Source of the DNA: Benincasa hispida
Taxonomy: Eukaryota; Streptophyta; Magnoliopsida; Cucurbitales; Cucurbitaceae
Reading direction: 5' to 3'
NCBI RefSeq assembly: GCF_009727055.1
Contig: NC_052357.1
Coordinates: 17,467,268 to 17,531,267, forward strand
Length of the DNA: 64,000 nt
Shown: one piece after another, positions 34,392 to 47,499 of the stretch
Layout: each line of letters starts with the position of its first letter
Position numbering within the stretch: the stretch's first letter is position 1
The notes under the pieces: generated by a model
What the model was told of the DNA's origin: nothing
Databases searched by the model: none
What the model saw: the letters and a program-made list of their open reading frames with translations, nothing else
Position numbers and translations under genes: made by a program

Positions 34392-35923
34392 AAATTAATC
34401 TACTAAATTATATTATGTTGTTGTTGTTTTTTCCTTTGTGTTTCCTCATAATAATCTCCCCCATTAAATAATTAAATATAATTGCCTTTCAATTTTATCA
34501 AAGTATTTCCAGTATCCCTTTCATTTATGATACCTTCAAATTAATCTTCTCAGTAACTATTATTACAATTATTTGTAAGAAATTTATATTTGGATGCATT
34601 CTCGACATCATACATTTTTGTGCAGTTCACTTAAGTGTTCAATCACAAATTGTCACATGATAAATTTTTCTTCTTCTTTTTTTTCATAAAAAATATGTTA
34701 TATATATATATATATATCTTCTTTTGTGTGATTAAAAGGGATACATAGAGATGGTGCAGTCTAGATAAGTTGCACCTGTAAAAAGCATGTATATGTAAGC
34801 CACATAATACAACCAAAAGTTATAGGAAAAATGTCAATTGATGGCCATAGAAGAGATTAAAAAATTAGAAGATTTTGATATTTTGAACTTCTCATTGTAA
34901 TTATCGATCTCTTTGATCTTTTGATATTAATGAGTCTACTTTTAGATTTGGAATGTGACGAGGGTACTAAAGATATGTGAGCTTAGTTGAGATGTTTGAG
35001 TGTATCCCTTGATCCTTTCTATCATTTAAGTATCTTGCTCCAAAAAACGATCGGAAGATTTTGAAGATTAGGTTGTTGAAAATGTAATTGTTTCTTTGTA
35101 GTCCATCATTATTGTTATTGAAATTTGGGTTAAAAAAGATTGTTGGGTGATGTTGTTAACGATGTTTAAAATGTTGATGTAAATAAACATGTCAAGATAT
35201 CAATTTAATAGGCATGTCGACGGAAATATTGGTAAAACATCAATGGCGATGGATATCTCTAGAAAAATTATAAAAATAAAAATATTTAAATTGATAAATA
35301 AATATTTTATACATTTTAAATAAGTTCACATATTTATTATTTTTATTATATTTACATTGATGATTTTTTATTGCTCAACTTTTATGTATCTTGGAGTTTT
35401 TTATGATACAATGAAAATGTAGAGTTATCTCTCTTGTCGATATCAAACTCATAGAAATATGAAAATATTGATCGAAATTTCACCCTATCGACAATTTAGG
35501 AGCATATTAAAACATAAGAGTAACTTAAAGCTTTTTAAAACATCAAAAACCCTTTTTTCTTTGAAAAGAAAAAACAAGCATTGTGAGATTAAGACATATT
35601 TTTTTAACCTAACTTGGGCATACAACATTTTAAAAATGGGAAATATACATGAATAATGTATAAAGTTATAAAAGTACCTTTCAACAACTTTTTCCCCCCC
35701 AAATAATCAATCCATTTCTACTTGATTTCCTCTTCATGCATTTAAATTTCCATGCAATATTACATATAGTAGAACATACATATATATATATATATAGATA
35801 TAGAAAAATCAAGCTCAATAAATTTAGAGGAAACTAAAATCATCCCTTTTTAAAAATATTTGGATATAATATACATCCAAAAGATTATGCAATGTGAAAG
35901 TGCATAAATTTTGGGAACAAATT
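34392..35923. other. Intergenic between small ORF and pectinesterase
   Basis: No gene seen. Contains TA microsatellites (34698-34716, 35780-35800) and, at 34945-35045, a degenerate LINE tail listed separately. Confidence 0.5.
34945..35045 (+). mobile_element. Degenerate LINE 3' tail
   Basis: Resembles 57437-57537 and 62266-62367: 'ggaatgtgacgagggtactaa', then 'agttgagatgtttgagtgtatccc', ending 'taagtatcttgctccaaaaaa'. Most diverged of the three copies. No target duplication identified. Confidence 0.5.
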
Positions 35924-38862
35924 TTAATTAAGAGAGTAACTATAAGGGGTAAGAAGCCAAGAATCAGCCTCAACATAGTGAGTCCCAATGAAAGGTTGAG
36001 CCTCTTCATCTGTTAAGTTGTGAGCCCATTGCACTCTTCTTGTTAAATTTGCACCTGGTCCACTACACTTGTACTCTCCATAATACACAGTCCTATACAC
36101 AATACAAATACACAAAAATACATTCATTTACTCTTAGATTTCATACACGAAGCCATGACATACTCTCGAGATTCAACCTGAATATAACTAAGTGGTACAG
36201 TTCAAGTATCATATACTAAAGTTTAGAGGTCCAAATGTTGTTGAATTCAAAAAAAAAAAAAAAAAAAAAACATCTTGAGTTTTGAGTAAAATTTGAATTG
36301 TCTCTATAATTTTAGAAATTAATATATAGTGTCTATGGTTTTAAAATTTTCAATTTGTTGGTCCTTAAAATATAGTCAAACTTCACATATTGTCATTACT
36401 AATTAAAAGTTTTAATTTTCTCCCTATTGTTTAAGGTTAACTTTTACAAACAATCCATGTCAATATCTTATCAACATTTTTTTTCTTCAATTTAGTAGTT
36501 TCGAGTAATTATGTGTTAGTTGGTTCTATCTTATGAGATTTAATCAAACTATTAGAACCAAATTGAAACTAAACTCATAAAATAACAACTCAATTGAAAA
36601 TTTTAAAATTAATTAACATATATATACAAGGACCAAATGGAAGGTAATTAAGGCTAAACTATATGGGAATAGGAAATTAAAATTTTTAACAACGTAATGA
36701 AATTTTTTTTTGTCCAAATCTAGGACCAAATTCATAATTTAACCCAAAAAAAAAAGAAAAACTTCTACTAATTCCCATGTTTCACCTTTTAAGATACGAA
36801 TAATTACCAAATTACCCTTTGCATTTTGTCTAATTAGCACAAAGCACACCTCATTTGTTCTTAAAAAATGATTTTACACACCCATTTAAATATTAGTGAA
36901 ATCTATAAGTCATATTCATAAGCAATCCTTCAATTAAAATTAGATCTTATATATGTGTAGTATACCATATATAAATACTACATTCATTTTCTTTTAAAAA
37001 AAGTGATATATGATTTAAAAATTCACAAGTCATATGGGATATTTATGAAGGAAAAAAATTGGAAAAAAAATGAAAGGGAAAAATAAAGAGAGAAAATTCT
37101 TACAAATGGCGTTTTAGGGAGCCCCAATCATTCCAACCTTGAGGAAGAACAATATTATCCATAAAAGTATATGAAAAAACAACTCTTGAATAATCTCCCC
37201 AAGCTCTTCCTAAGTAAATCTGTCCACTTCCTGTTACAATACAATCTTTGAATGAAAACCCACTTTCCATTGATGATTTTAATCCCTTCTGAGCAGTCAA
37301 TGAAGCCACTTTCTTTGCTATGGACTTCAGATAACATTTCTGCACACAAATCCATTTTCCAATAATCACCCAACAATATATATAATAGCGGATTTTCAAA
37401 AATAGAAAAATAAGGAAACTATTTACGCAAAATAGCAAAATTTCAATTTTCTTTGATGGAGGTGGATAAAAAACTCTATCGGTATTTTTTTTGCTATTTC
37501 TATAAATAGTTTGACATTTTTTTTATTAGTAAAATTTTTTCAATATAATATATAATTAAAATAAACAAATTAATTAGGCCAGAACTTTAATTAATTTAAC
37601 CTCATAGAAGGACCTTCCATAGCCAAATATGAAGTCCACTGAGCCTTGGATGTAGCAATTGTTGAAGTAATGAAGGCCTTTGTGATCATATAGTGTGTCT
37701 TGATCCCCATAAAAGCTGCAATTGTGAAATGCAGCTTTTGTTCCTGATATTCGCAACGCCACTCCTTGTCCTTGAACTGATCCAATCTCGTGTGTTGCCG
37801 TATTCTGCAAACTCACGATCATCGAAAAAGCTATTTTATATCAGTTTTTTTTATTATTATTAAAATAATAAAAAAAATGTCTCATACTAATAAAGATGTT
37901 TTTTTAATGTCTTAATTTTGCTTTGGATTGGAATTGTGGGAGAATCTTATTTATTTATTTAATTTAGGATTTATGGTTCAGGGAAGTGTGAATTTAGTAT
38001 ATCAAAGGGTTTCTTTTTGGAAGGATTAAAAAAGAATCTTTTACCTCAAACTTTATATTGATAGCTACAAAATAATTGGCATCTACAGCCACAGTTGCAC
38101 TCTTCAAAGTCCCCAATGGCTTTCCATCTTCTCCGGTCACCGACGCCGTGGCATTTCCCGTGATGGTCGGTGGGTCATCATTGACGTTTCCAAGAAATGT
38201 CACGAATGGTAGGCTTTTAGGGATGGTGATTTTTTCACTGGACTCAATCCACATTATTTTACTTCATTAGTACACGGATAGGATATTTGTAAATGAGCAA
38301 TACTTGAGTGCACTCTAAGATATACCAATCTTTGTGCGGACTTTAAAAAAAAAAAAAAAAAAATTCAATCGGATAAGATGCACAAAGATAGATGTAGTCT
38401 AAGATGTACGTAAGTATTTTTCATAATTGGTAATTAACATTTTAATAACAAAGATGATATATATGAATTTTGCTAATTTTACACAAAGATGCAAAAATAT
38501 TACCTGTAAACTCCTGGATTGATGACCAAAATGACTCTTTTACTATTAGGTTTGGGAATGCTACCAAGAGCTTCTCCAACTGTTCTAAAGTCACCCGTCC
38601 CGTCCTGGCTAACGGTTATTCTCACTTTGTTCATCTCGGCCTTTTTCAATTTATAGTCAAGAACTCCGCCACCCTTATAAGACCGGCCGAGTTTGGCAGC
38701 TGACCGGGCTACTGAACCAGCTTTGTTCTTGTAATTTTGAAGGTTCCATGACAGCCAGTTCTTGTAGTCCTCCCTTCCCTCCTCAGCATTCAGTGAATAG
38801 GATGGTAGGAACAAATTACACACAAAAAGGAGAAGTAGTAGAATAATTTTGATGTCATTCAT
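35924..38862 (-). CDS. Pectinesterase (pectin methylesterase), secreted
   Basis: Removes methyl esters from cell-wall homogalacturonan in the apoplast. Five exons join in frame: 38862-38504, 38237-38045, 37804-37601, 37339-37104 and 36092-35924. All introns are GT..AG, and the total is 1161 bp, 386 residues plus TAA. Residues 1-24 are a signal peptide ([18 protein letters not shown]). There is no N-terminal inhibitor-like PRO domain, so it is type II. All five family motifs are visible: GVYSE (117-121, spanning intron 1), QGVALR (197-202), GDQDTL (catalytic Asp220), DFIFG (nucleophile Asp241) and LGRAW (Arg297). The 21-residue Asp-Asp spacing matches known enzymes. LGRAW replaces LGRPW, as in the clade of Arabidopsis PME53/PME68-like proteins. 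The ATG at 38862 was chosen because it starts the signal peptide; the frame is open 44 codons further upstream. Introns 3 and 4 hold MITEs. It looks intact. Confidence 0.93.
36245..36750. mobile_element. Foldback/MITE-like insert in pectinesterase intron 4
   Basis: Words such as 'gtctctataattttagaaatt' and 'ttggtccttaaaatatag' on the left recur in reverse on the right ('ggaccaaatggaagg', 'aggaccaaattcataattta'). This makes an imperfect inverted repeat of the 'gtccctatggttt' kind also found at 43040-44400 and 61730-61960. A 20-base poly(A) run lies at its left edge. Confidence 0.5.
37395..37516. mobile_element. Small MITE in pectinesterase intron 3
   Basis: About 120 bp. Left part 'aaactatttacgcaaaatagcaaaat' and right part 'tttttttgctatttctataaatagttt' are inverted copies of each other around 'gatggaggtggataaaaaac'. 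Splice sites of intron 3 (37600 donor, 37340 acceptor) are outside it. Confidence 0.5.
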
Positions 38863-39000
38863 TGCAAGCCAATGAGAATAGCTAACAAATGGCCCTAATT
38901 TTTTTTCTATGTATAAAAAAAACCCTAGAAAATTATCAATATATATGTGTGTAAGAGAGAGACTTTGATTTTTAGGATCCAATTGGCAGACCAATCACAT
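38863..39000 (-). promoter_or_regulatory. Pectinesterase proximal promoter / 5' UTR
   Basis: On the minus strand, TATATAT at about 38939-38945 and TATACATA near 38910 are candidate TATA elements upstream of the ATG at 38862. No other known element is clear. Confidence 0.35.
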
Positions 39001-42000
39001 GGCTTCTTCAAGAATATAATATTCCACTAGGGACTCTATAGGACCCATTTGACAAGGGCTATTTTGTTGGGTACAAATTGTCATTTGTGTATAATGGAGA
39101 AGGCATGGCTGTATTCCATATCAAAACCCAAAGTGGTAGATTGATATGATATTTAGGGTCACCCTCCTACAAATATTGTGGGGCAATGCTATAGGGAATT
39201 GAACTCTCTCAATGGACCCTTAGTTTGTGACCACCTATATATGTGCCCTTAAATATATTTTCAACATCAAAACTCGAGTAGTAGTAGGAAGGGCTAACTT
39301 TGTAATTTGCGTGCTTGCTCACATCAAAATGCTGTAACCCTTTTCTATTTTTCAACGTATAGTTTCTATTATGACATTGCATATCTTTGTGTATTTATAT
39401 ATAATGGTATAATATATCCAAAACTTACATATGTACTTGTGTGAGGCCAAAATTCGAATAGGAGAAACATACTTGACCTTCACGTGACATTCATCAATGA
39501 ATTTATTTTAAAAGGGAACATTATCAAAGAAAAAGCCTACACATCGATGTGATGTTTACCAAATACACTTCAATGTTTAAGTCAGAAAGTAAAAGAACGT
39601 GGAAATTAGAGAGTCCGAGAGTAGGATTTAAGTTAAAGTTCTCTTTCTAAAGGTTATAATATGATGTATTTATTCAAATGGTCAACTTAGGTTTTCTCGA
39701 TAGGGGTTTAGAGTTGCATTAGGATAATCCTTCAACTTACCAAGTCGATGAGCGTGCCATGTTTTCCATTTGGCTAGGTCGGCCTCAGCCAAACCATCTT
39801 CCCCTAATCTCATTTTAATCCTAGGTTGGCTTCAGTTCGGGCATGTACGGGACATGTCCCATTAACTATTTTGCTAGGCTCGACCTCGACCTTAGTTGAG
39901 ATTAAGCACGTTGATATGGACTTTGACACGAACTAACCCTCTCTTTTAGACTCAAAATGAATGTAGAATGCTAGTCATTATTTTTTCGACCCGGTTGTTT
40001 TTCTCCCTATTTTATGTAGATCATACCCTTAATTTCAAAACCATCCCTAACAAAATTTATTTAAAAGCCAAAAAGATTAGATTTATCCTAACTTGTATCT
40101 TCCATTAAACAAAGATCACTTTATGTTGAATATTGAAAATTAATTTCAATTAGATGGCTATGCAAGAGATCAGGAGAGATATGGTTCTTATATCATTATA
40201 GAATTAGAATAGTGCGGTTAGTTCATATCTTTATAATTGTATAAAATTATCCACTATTCTCGTATGAAATTTGATTTTTTAAGCTCTACCTAGAATAATA
40301 TTGTAAGATACAGGGTTCACATTTTCTCCCTCCTATTTGTAAGAGAATATTAGGGCAAGAAAAACTATATAGCTAGGCAATTTTACAAAATAGTCTCTAA
40401 TTTTTTATGTAATTTTTCATTTTAATATATGTTCAATATTTTAGACCCTCAATTCTATTCCTACTATATTAAACAAATAATAAAAACTATGTTAACGAAA
40501 AGTTTTTATTTTAACGGATTACTTTATTCTGAGAGTGCCAAACCGAACAACCAAACCTAAATAAATGAGAGAGTACATAAAAAGGATAATATAGATGTGA
40601 TTGTACAACTCTTCTAACTAAATATATGAAAACCAGAATTCATCATCCGCACCTAATTCATCTCTATCACGAGCTACTCCTTCCACCGTAACTTACATTA
40701 ATCAAAAGTTACTAATATAACCTTCATTACTTTAACACATAAAATTTAACCAATCTATTAATGAAATCTATTTCATACACCAATAAGATTTATTTCAAAT
40801 ATGTTAATAAAATACTAGTTTAACGACACATTATTAGGGTTTTTTTTAAACATAGTTTAATAATTTTATTTCAAAATAGCCTAATAAATTAAGAATTTCA
40901 AAGATTGATGACAACATGAGAATTATGAAACTCTGAAATATGTAGCCAAAAACTATTAACATTTTTCTTTAAAAAACACAAGGAAAAAAAGCTATTAATA
41001 TTTTGATGTATGTGTGACGTAAAAATCCATTAGTATAGAAAAACAAATATATTGAGATTAATATAAAATATTTAATGTTATTTATTGTAGTTGAGTGGAA
41101 ATGGTGATCATGATGAGGTAAGCATGAGAACATGTACCCCTTTATGTAGGAACCCTTATCTTATTTTTGTAGAAGCTTCATAATTGGTAATAAAGAAAAT
41201 TAAATATTGTTTTTGAGAGAACAAAATTTAATTGGGAGTAAAACTTGATTTTATTAGAAATTAGTGACTATATAGAGGTTTTTACATTCTTTTTTATATA
41301 TGTTATAGCTAGTAGGTGATCAATTGAAAAAAATTTGGCTAGAGGGTAAATAATTGTAACAACTTGTTTATTTATTTATTTGTTAAAAATATATATAACA
41401 CTTATCTAAGTCTAGATCTAATTAAATCAAATTAAAATTTTAAGGCAAAAATCGAAATACTCGGACAAGTTAATGAAAATTAAATTTTGAATGTTACAGG
41501 TTTAGATCTGAATTTTAAGAGTTCTAAAAACGTAATGTTTATAAATCTAATAGGTGCTTTGCTCTGAAACCTTTGTTTGGAAAAAATAATTGTCTATTTG
41601 CCAATTTAAAGGCTTCGCTTACTTTTTTGGAAGACATTGTCATTGCTACTGCTAATTGGTATCTAAATCAGATCCTTTTTGTAATTATGACAATTTCATA
41701 ATTACTTTAAATGTGAGTTCTTTTCTCTAGCTCTCATAAATATCTATGCATTTTTTATCCCTTTTAATGGTAATGAATCATCTATTTGATATGAAGTATG
41801 ATGAAAAAGTACTATGAATCGAATGTGTCAACTTAATTGAGATATTCTAATGCACCGTCATGTGTACGGAATTGTGTTTGTGTATATATATAAAGGCTTA
41901 TAAATTATTTGCATGGAAAATGTATTTGAAAATGGAGTTTTTATGTATGTGTGTGTGCAATAGGCAACTTAATCTACAAAGATAATTATTATGGTTTCCA

Positions 42001-42339
42001 CTATATAATCTAGAAAATAAGGCGTTAGAAAAAAAGCCAATATTTTCAAAGGTCGGAAGGAGAAATTGCAATAAGGTTATTATTATTATATATTGAGCTT
42101 AAAATGATAGTTGATTAAATTAATTAAGAGTCTAAAAAGGGAGACTAATTACTTAATTTTGTTTGTATTTTCTCCAAAAGAAAGATTAATTAATTTTGCT
42201 TACAAAAACAAAACAAGACTTTAATTTGGTTTCAAGGATTGCGGCAGATTGTGGCAACCAAGGGAAAGTTGACCCTCTTCTCTCATCTCTACAACTTGAC
42301 TTCTTCTTGTACAACAACTATCAGAAATGGTAAAAATAA
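39001..42339. other. Intergenic, nothing recognised
   Basis: AT-rich, no long or domain-bearing frame on either strand. 39720-39960 is GC-richer ('ttggctaggtcggcctcagcc', 'ttttgctaggctcgacctcg') and may be an old retroelement piece, but I cannot assign it. Confidence 0.45.
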
Positions 42340-42985
42340 TAGCACGTAATATACTTTTTAAAAATTCGTAAAAATAGTTTTTCTCGATTTATTTCGATGA
42401 GATTGACCATCGAGAATTAGTTAAAAAATCAACTTTTTCTAACTTATCGATTGTTTTGAACCTTCTCGATACATCTTGCTTTATTACACACCGAGATTTG
42501 CTATTTTTTTTAATGTAATCTTCCCAAATCTTATATTATTTTCAAAATTTCTCTAAATTTGGTTATGTTTACTAAATATTATATCAAATCATTACGTAAT
42601 TTTTCAAATCTTTAGCATAATTTATATTTTCACAATTATATAAATTTCCAAAATTTCAAATGAATTTTCCAATTATCAAAATAGATTTTTCAAATTGATT
42701 CGATATTTTTAATTTTGTGAAAGATCAAATTTTTCGAAAAATTGGGTAGGATTTAGTATACATATAGAATCTCGGTGTTAATTCTATCCGAAATTTCACC
42801 AAGAAAGCTCAAATAAGTTAGAAAAAGTTGATTTTTTAACTAAAAACTTGTAAAAATACTGAAAAAGTTAGAAACAATCGATAAATTAGAAGTTGATTTT
42901 TTTAACTAAAATATTGTCATCGATTTCGTTCGAGATGGACCGAGAAAAACTATTTTTACAAGTTTTAAAAAAGATGTTAGTTTTG
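42340..42985. mobile_element. Foldback element, ~200-bp arms
   Basis: The left arm (42350-42500) contains 'aaaatagtttttctcgattt', 'gttaaaaaatcaactttttc' and 'acaccgagatt'. The right arm (42765-42975) contains the reverse forms: 'gaatctcggtgtta', 'aaaaagttgattttttaac', 'cgagaaaaactatttttac'. The middle is AT-rich and non-coding. Target duplication not determined. Confidence 0.65.
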
Positions 42986-43039
42986 TAAGGTACAAACTTA
43001 AACATGTTATTTTTGATAATTTTCCAATAACTATTTTCA

Positions 43040-44400
43040 TTTTTAAGTTTTACTTTTTTTTAATTCTTTTTAGTCCCTAAGTTTGGGTCTATTTTTATTG
43101 TTCCCTAGGTTTCAAAATATCAAACATTTAGTTCTTAAGTTATGAGTTTAGTTTCATTTTATTCTCTATATCTTAAAATCTTACAATTTCATAGGTTTGA
43201 GTAGTTTTGTATCAATTTGGTCTATAGGTTTCAAGATTCACTTTTAGCCTTGCTTTTTCATTAAATACTCACTTTAATTGGCATTAATGTCTATTAATTA
43301 ATTTAAAATAATTATGATGTAAAAATCTAAATTCAATTTCAATAGTGATGAAAAATACCGAAGCTTAATTAATTATAATTATTTTATTTTTTAAACTTAA
43401 TTTATAGAAATTAACACTTGAAATAAAGATTGTATAACACACAACAAAATTTGTTACGCACAATGTTATAACAATTCCAATAACATCAGAGATAAATACA
43501 AAAATGTAAAGCACAGACATAACATAGAGTTTGATAACTCAGTTCGGTACAATACTACCTACGTTTGGGATAGTGTGATTGCTTTCAAGAAAGATATTTT
43601 CTAATATAAAGTCAGGCGATTACAACATTATTCTTTTCTGTAAATAAATGGCAATTACAGTTGACAGATGAATAGCTCGACTTCGTGAATGATCACTTAG
43701 GCTCCCCCTTCCCCTAAATATGAGAATCCATGCTCAAAATACAATAGATCAATCAATAAGATTTAAAGAATCACTCAAGATCGACAATAGCAAAAGCTTC
43801 GATCACAATCTCGTGGATTGACACACTTGTGTTTTTTTTTTTTTTTGTACAAACACAAGATAATAGCTCAAGTATTCTTTAAAACGGTTGACCCTAATAT
43901 GAGAACAATATCCTCTTAAATATTCATAGCAGAAAGGAGGAAAAAAAATCCTAAAACAAAATTTGCACAACTTAGAAAAGGAAATAAAATCGTGGAAATA
44001 AACATCCAAAATTTTTTAGGTAAAGAAAAAATAATTTACATGATCAGTAATTTGAGAGACATCTTGTAGGATATTTCCTAAGACAATTAGCAAGACAACA
44101 CTTATGATAAAAGCCAAATAACCTTAAACAAATGTAGTCAATTCCAAATCTCTAACAACACTAAAGATAGAAGTGAGTTTTCCATTAAAAGTTGAGATAA
44201 AAAATGTAAATTTTGAAACGTAGAGGTCAAATTAAAACAAAACTTAAATCTTAAGGTTTTGTAACATTTTGAAATCTAATGACTAAATTGAAACCAAACT
44301 CTTAAGAACTACATATGTAACATTTTGAAACATATGAACCAAATAGAAACTAAACCTAAAACCTAAATACAAAAACTGTTTTTTTACCTTCTTTTTTACT
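43040..44400. mobile_element. Foldback element with LTR fragment between arms
   Basis: The left arm 43040-43290 ('ccctaggtttcaaaatatcaaa', 'gagtttagtttcattttatt') and the right arm 44170-44390 ('acattttgaaacatatgaacc', 'aaattgaaaccaaactctt') are imperfect inverted copies. Between them, 43430-44160 holds a piece of a different LTR family: 'aactcagttcggtacaatactacctacg', with 'gatcacttaggctccccc' shared in reverse with 58465-58480. Confidence 0.55.
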
Positions 44401-45002
44401 TTAGCTTTCTATCTTAATCATACATATTTGATAAATTTTTTTTTCATCTTTTTACTTTTGAAAGAAATGTTTGGGGAAAAAAAATAAATCATATATGAAT
44501 ATAGAGAAATAAAAAATTTAGAGGGAGAGATATATAAATTGTGTAAGCCTGAGTATAGATTAATTTATTTATACTAATTCTCTTGATCAAGATGTTTTGG
44601 GCTTGAATCTTACCAACTCTATATATTGTTGAAAAAAAAGATAGATATGTCGTTACATTACATTGTTTAAAAAGTTTGAGACAGTAACCTTTGAGAGAGA
44701 AAAAAAATATTTAATAGAGGAAGTGAAGGGGAAAAAATGTCAAATATAGAATAAAGTGAGAAAGAGAGAAATAAAAAAAAAAAAAAAAGAGCAAAGATAT
44801 AATAATATAAAGAGAAAGATAGAGAAAACTATATAAAAAAACAATAAGCAAAATAAAGAAATAAAGAAACATGCTTAGAAAAGAGAGAAGTATGTTTGAG
44901 AGTGATTTTAAGAGGATTAAAATCACTTTTATCATTTGAAATATATTTTAAATCATCTAAAAATCTCGTATTATTAAAATTCATTTTGAAGGAATAAAAA
45001 TA
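44401..45002. other. Intergenic, A-rich; one perfect hairpin
   Basis: GAGA/AAA-rich DNA with no gene. GTGATTTTAA (44902-44911) and TTAAAATCAC (44917-44926) form a perfect 10-bp hairpin, probably a MITE trace. The 74-codon minus-strand frame at 44711-44935 is low-complexity Leu/Phe/Ser and not credible. Confidence 0.45.
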
Positions 45003-45415
45003 TTTTGGATGGCTATCTCTATCAAACTGCCCTGAGGTTTTTTGCATTGTCAATCGCCCCCTCCTGACTGTGCATAATGCTTGGGATCCCAACAATAATA
45101 TTTGGAAGTTACAACCTTGTAGACCTTTATTGCAACGTTAATAGGAAGCTTGGAACTGGGCTAAACCATCTAGAAACCAGACCGATGACAAAATTATTTG
45201 GAAGTTAGCAGCGGATGGAATCTTCTCTGTTAAATATTTAAAAGTCCATTAGGAAGCTTGGAATTCATTACCTGTCACCTGGGCTAAACCATCTAGAAAC
45301 CAGACCGATGACAAAATTATTTGGAAGTTAGCAGCGGATGGAATCTTCTCTGTTAAATATTTAAAAGTTCATTTATATGAGACTAATCTAAACCTTCCAT
45401 TCATTTGATGGAGTT
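45003..45415 (+). pseudogene. LINE reverse transcriptase C-terminal part, upstream half
   Basis: Plus-strand remains of a plant L1-type LINE: the phrase VHNAWDPNNNIWKLQPCRPL near 45068-45128, then TDDKIIWKLAADGIFSVKYL. The second phrase occurs twice because of an internal duplication (45161 and 45284, period 123 bp). Frames shift several times. The coding sequence resumes at 56840, after a copia element. Confidence 0.75.
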
Positions 45416-47292
45416 AGCATGCAACTAACGGAAGCAATTTGGATCTTAAGCACTTTAATTCCATCAATTTTAACAATTAAGTAAGCATGTTAAAAAACAA
45501 TATAAGTAGTGTTTCAGAAATTCATACCTTTAAAGAACTCTTGAATTCAACAATTCCAGTTCGAATTTTCTCTTCAAATGCTTGTAGACTACCACTTGAT
45601 CTTTCCTACTTTTTTTTCTAGGATCTTAGATTAGGTGGTGGAACCCAAAATAAATTAAGATGGAGGAAAATTGATAAGAAATTTTTTATTTTGATATAAC
45701 ATGAGAAGGAGAACTCTTTTCTCTTACTCAATTCAATTTGCATGAATGAATAAACTTAGCCAAAACCTTCTTTTTGATCAGCATCTACATGCAAATCTGA
45801 AATCACTAGGAGATGACACCAAAACCATTAAAATTAGAAGTGGAAATATATGGTGTTCTAAGTGGGATAAACCCACTTTAGGATTTTGTCATTTTGAATT
45901 GATTTTTAAAACAAAATCAATTTGTAATTGAAATCAAATTAAAATAAAATTTCAATTTTATAATGAAAAACTAGTTTTATAAAATATTAATCCAATAATT
46001 AATTTTAAATAAAATCCATTAATTTTAAAATTAATTCTATTAATTTAATATCAAATATTAAATTAATTAAATACCAATTCCATAATCATGAATCCCTATT
46101 CATGTAATTAATATTTAAATCAAATTTAAATATTATCCAATTCTCCAATTTTGTTTAATCCAATAATTAAACGTGTAATTATATCGTATATAATTACTGA
46201 TTCCCTTAATTCGTATTTGAAAGCTTTAAATTCATTCATCACGCTATTCTAAGGTTCAATCCGTTTGTGAGCTAGTACGGGAATCTAATGGTCCTACAGA
46301 TTATGGGCTCCAACGATCCGAGATTAATTGGCTAAACTCATTAAACAAATTAATCAATATTCGTTAACTACTGGGTCACTCCAGTAAAGTCTAGTAGTTG
46401 CACTCCCCTCATTGTAGATATATTTCTGTTCACTCGATATAACCATAATCAGTAAGTCAACCCTTCACATGTTGTTCATAATAACAGTTGGGTCAAAAGC
46501 TATTTTACCCCCAAGATTACATCTTGTTCCTTAAGTCCCACTAATTTAATGAGCAATTGGTTTGTGATCCAATCAGCAAACTGAGTCCCCCTCGAGTCAA
46601 TGAGAGGGTGGGGCTCATTGTTCAATACCTGGAGTCAGCACTTAAGGGAACAACCTTTCTGTTATCCCTAAAAGTGGGTAGGAGTAAATTTTGTCTGGCA
46701 CCTTATGTCCCCAGCTATGTACTCGATCTTACCCCTGAAATGGGAGGCTTATTGAGCCGGCGCTGTTGAGCCAACCCCCATCCATGCAAATCTAGGGGTA
46801 ATCCTGAATAAACAGAAGTTTATAGTTAGCTCAGGATTAAAGTCAAGTTACCTAGTCATTGCTTTGAAATAGCCAGTCTTAAACAGTAAACAACTTTATA
46901 AAGTAAGAGCGGCTTATTTCTTAGTCCAATCTTATACAAACTCTTTGCATAAGACGTCTCCAGTCGCATGTCTTCACATGAGGGATTTAGGATCATATCG
47001 TTTGTACAAAATACAAAGTAGGTCGCATCCCATAGGGTTTCCAAAATAAAGTACCCAACCTTATCCGTATACTTATGACCGTTTTGGCTATTTACTCGAA
47101 CTTGATCCACTCTTATTTCTCTACATAAAGTTGAAGTACTCATGTAATAGCCATGAATCTTAATTTATTAGATTTAGTGCAATTTACATATTCAATAACA
47201 GTTTTATTGAATAAAACCTCAAAAACATCTTTATTGCAAATAGAATATGTTTAATCTTACAAACTACGAGTTTTAGGACATACAACCCAACA
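45416..47292 (-). repeat. 3' LTR of the 45416-56839 element
   Basis: 1877 bp from TGATGGAGTTAGC to CATACAACCCAACA. It aligns by eye along its length with 54943-56839. Purine-rich tracts (minus strand) follow at 47293-47308 and 47400-47415. Core near 46360. Inside, small frames at 45746-45931, 46557-46769 and 46856-47143 are not genes. Confidence 0.8.
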
Positions 47293-47499
47293 AACATCCA
47301 CTTGGACTAAATCTCCAGAGTGTTTACATATATAAAAATATATACAATGTTGAGTATTAAAGAATAAATACAATAAACTAGGGCATCAGATAACCAAAAA
47401 TTCTCCCACTTGCCCTAGATTTATCTATCTTATAGTCCTAGTCCCACTAGGTGACCCTCGAGCACTTTAGTCGGGAGGGCCTTTATAAAAAGATCAGCT

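Noticed and set aside
44711..44935. Hydrophobic Leu/Phe/Ser minus-strand frame resembling a membrane protein
   Set aside because: Complement of an A/G-rich low-complexity stretch.
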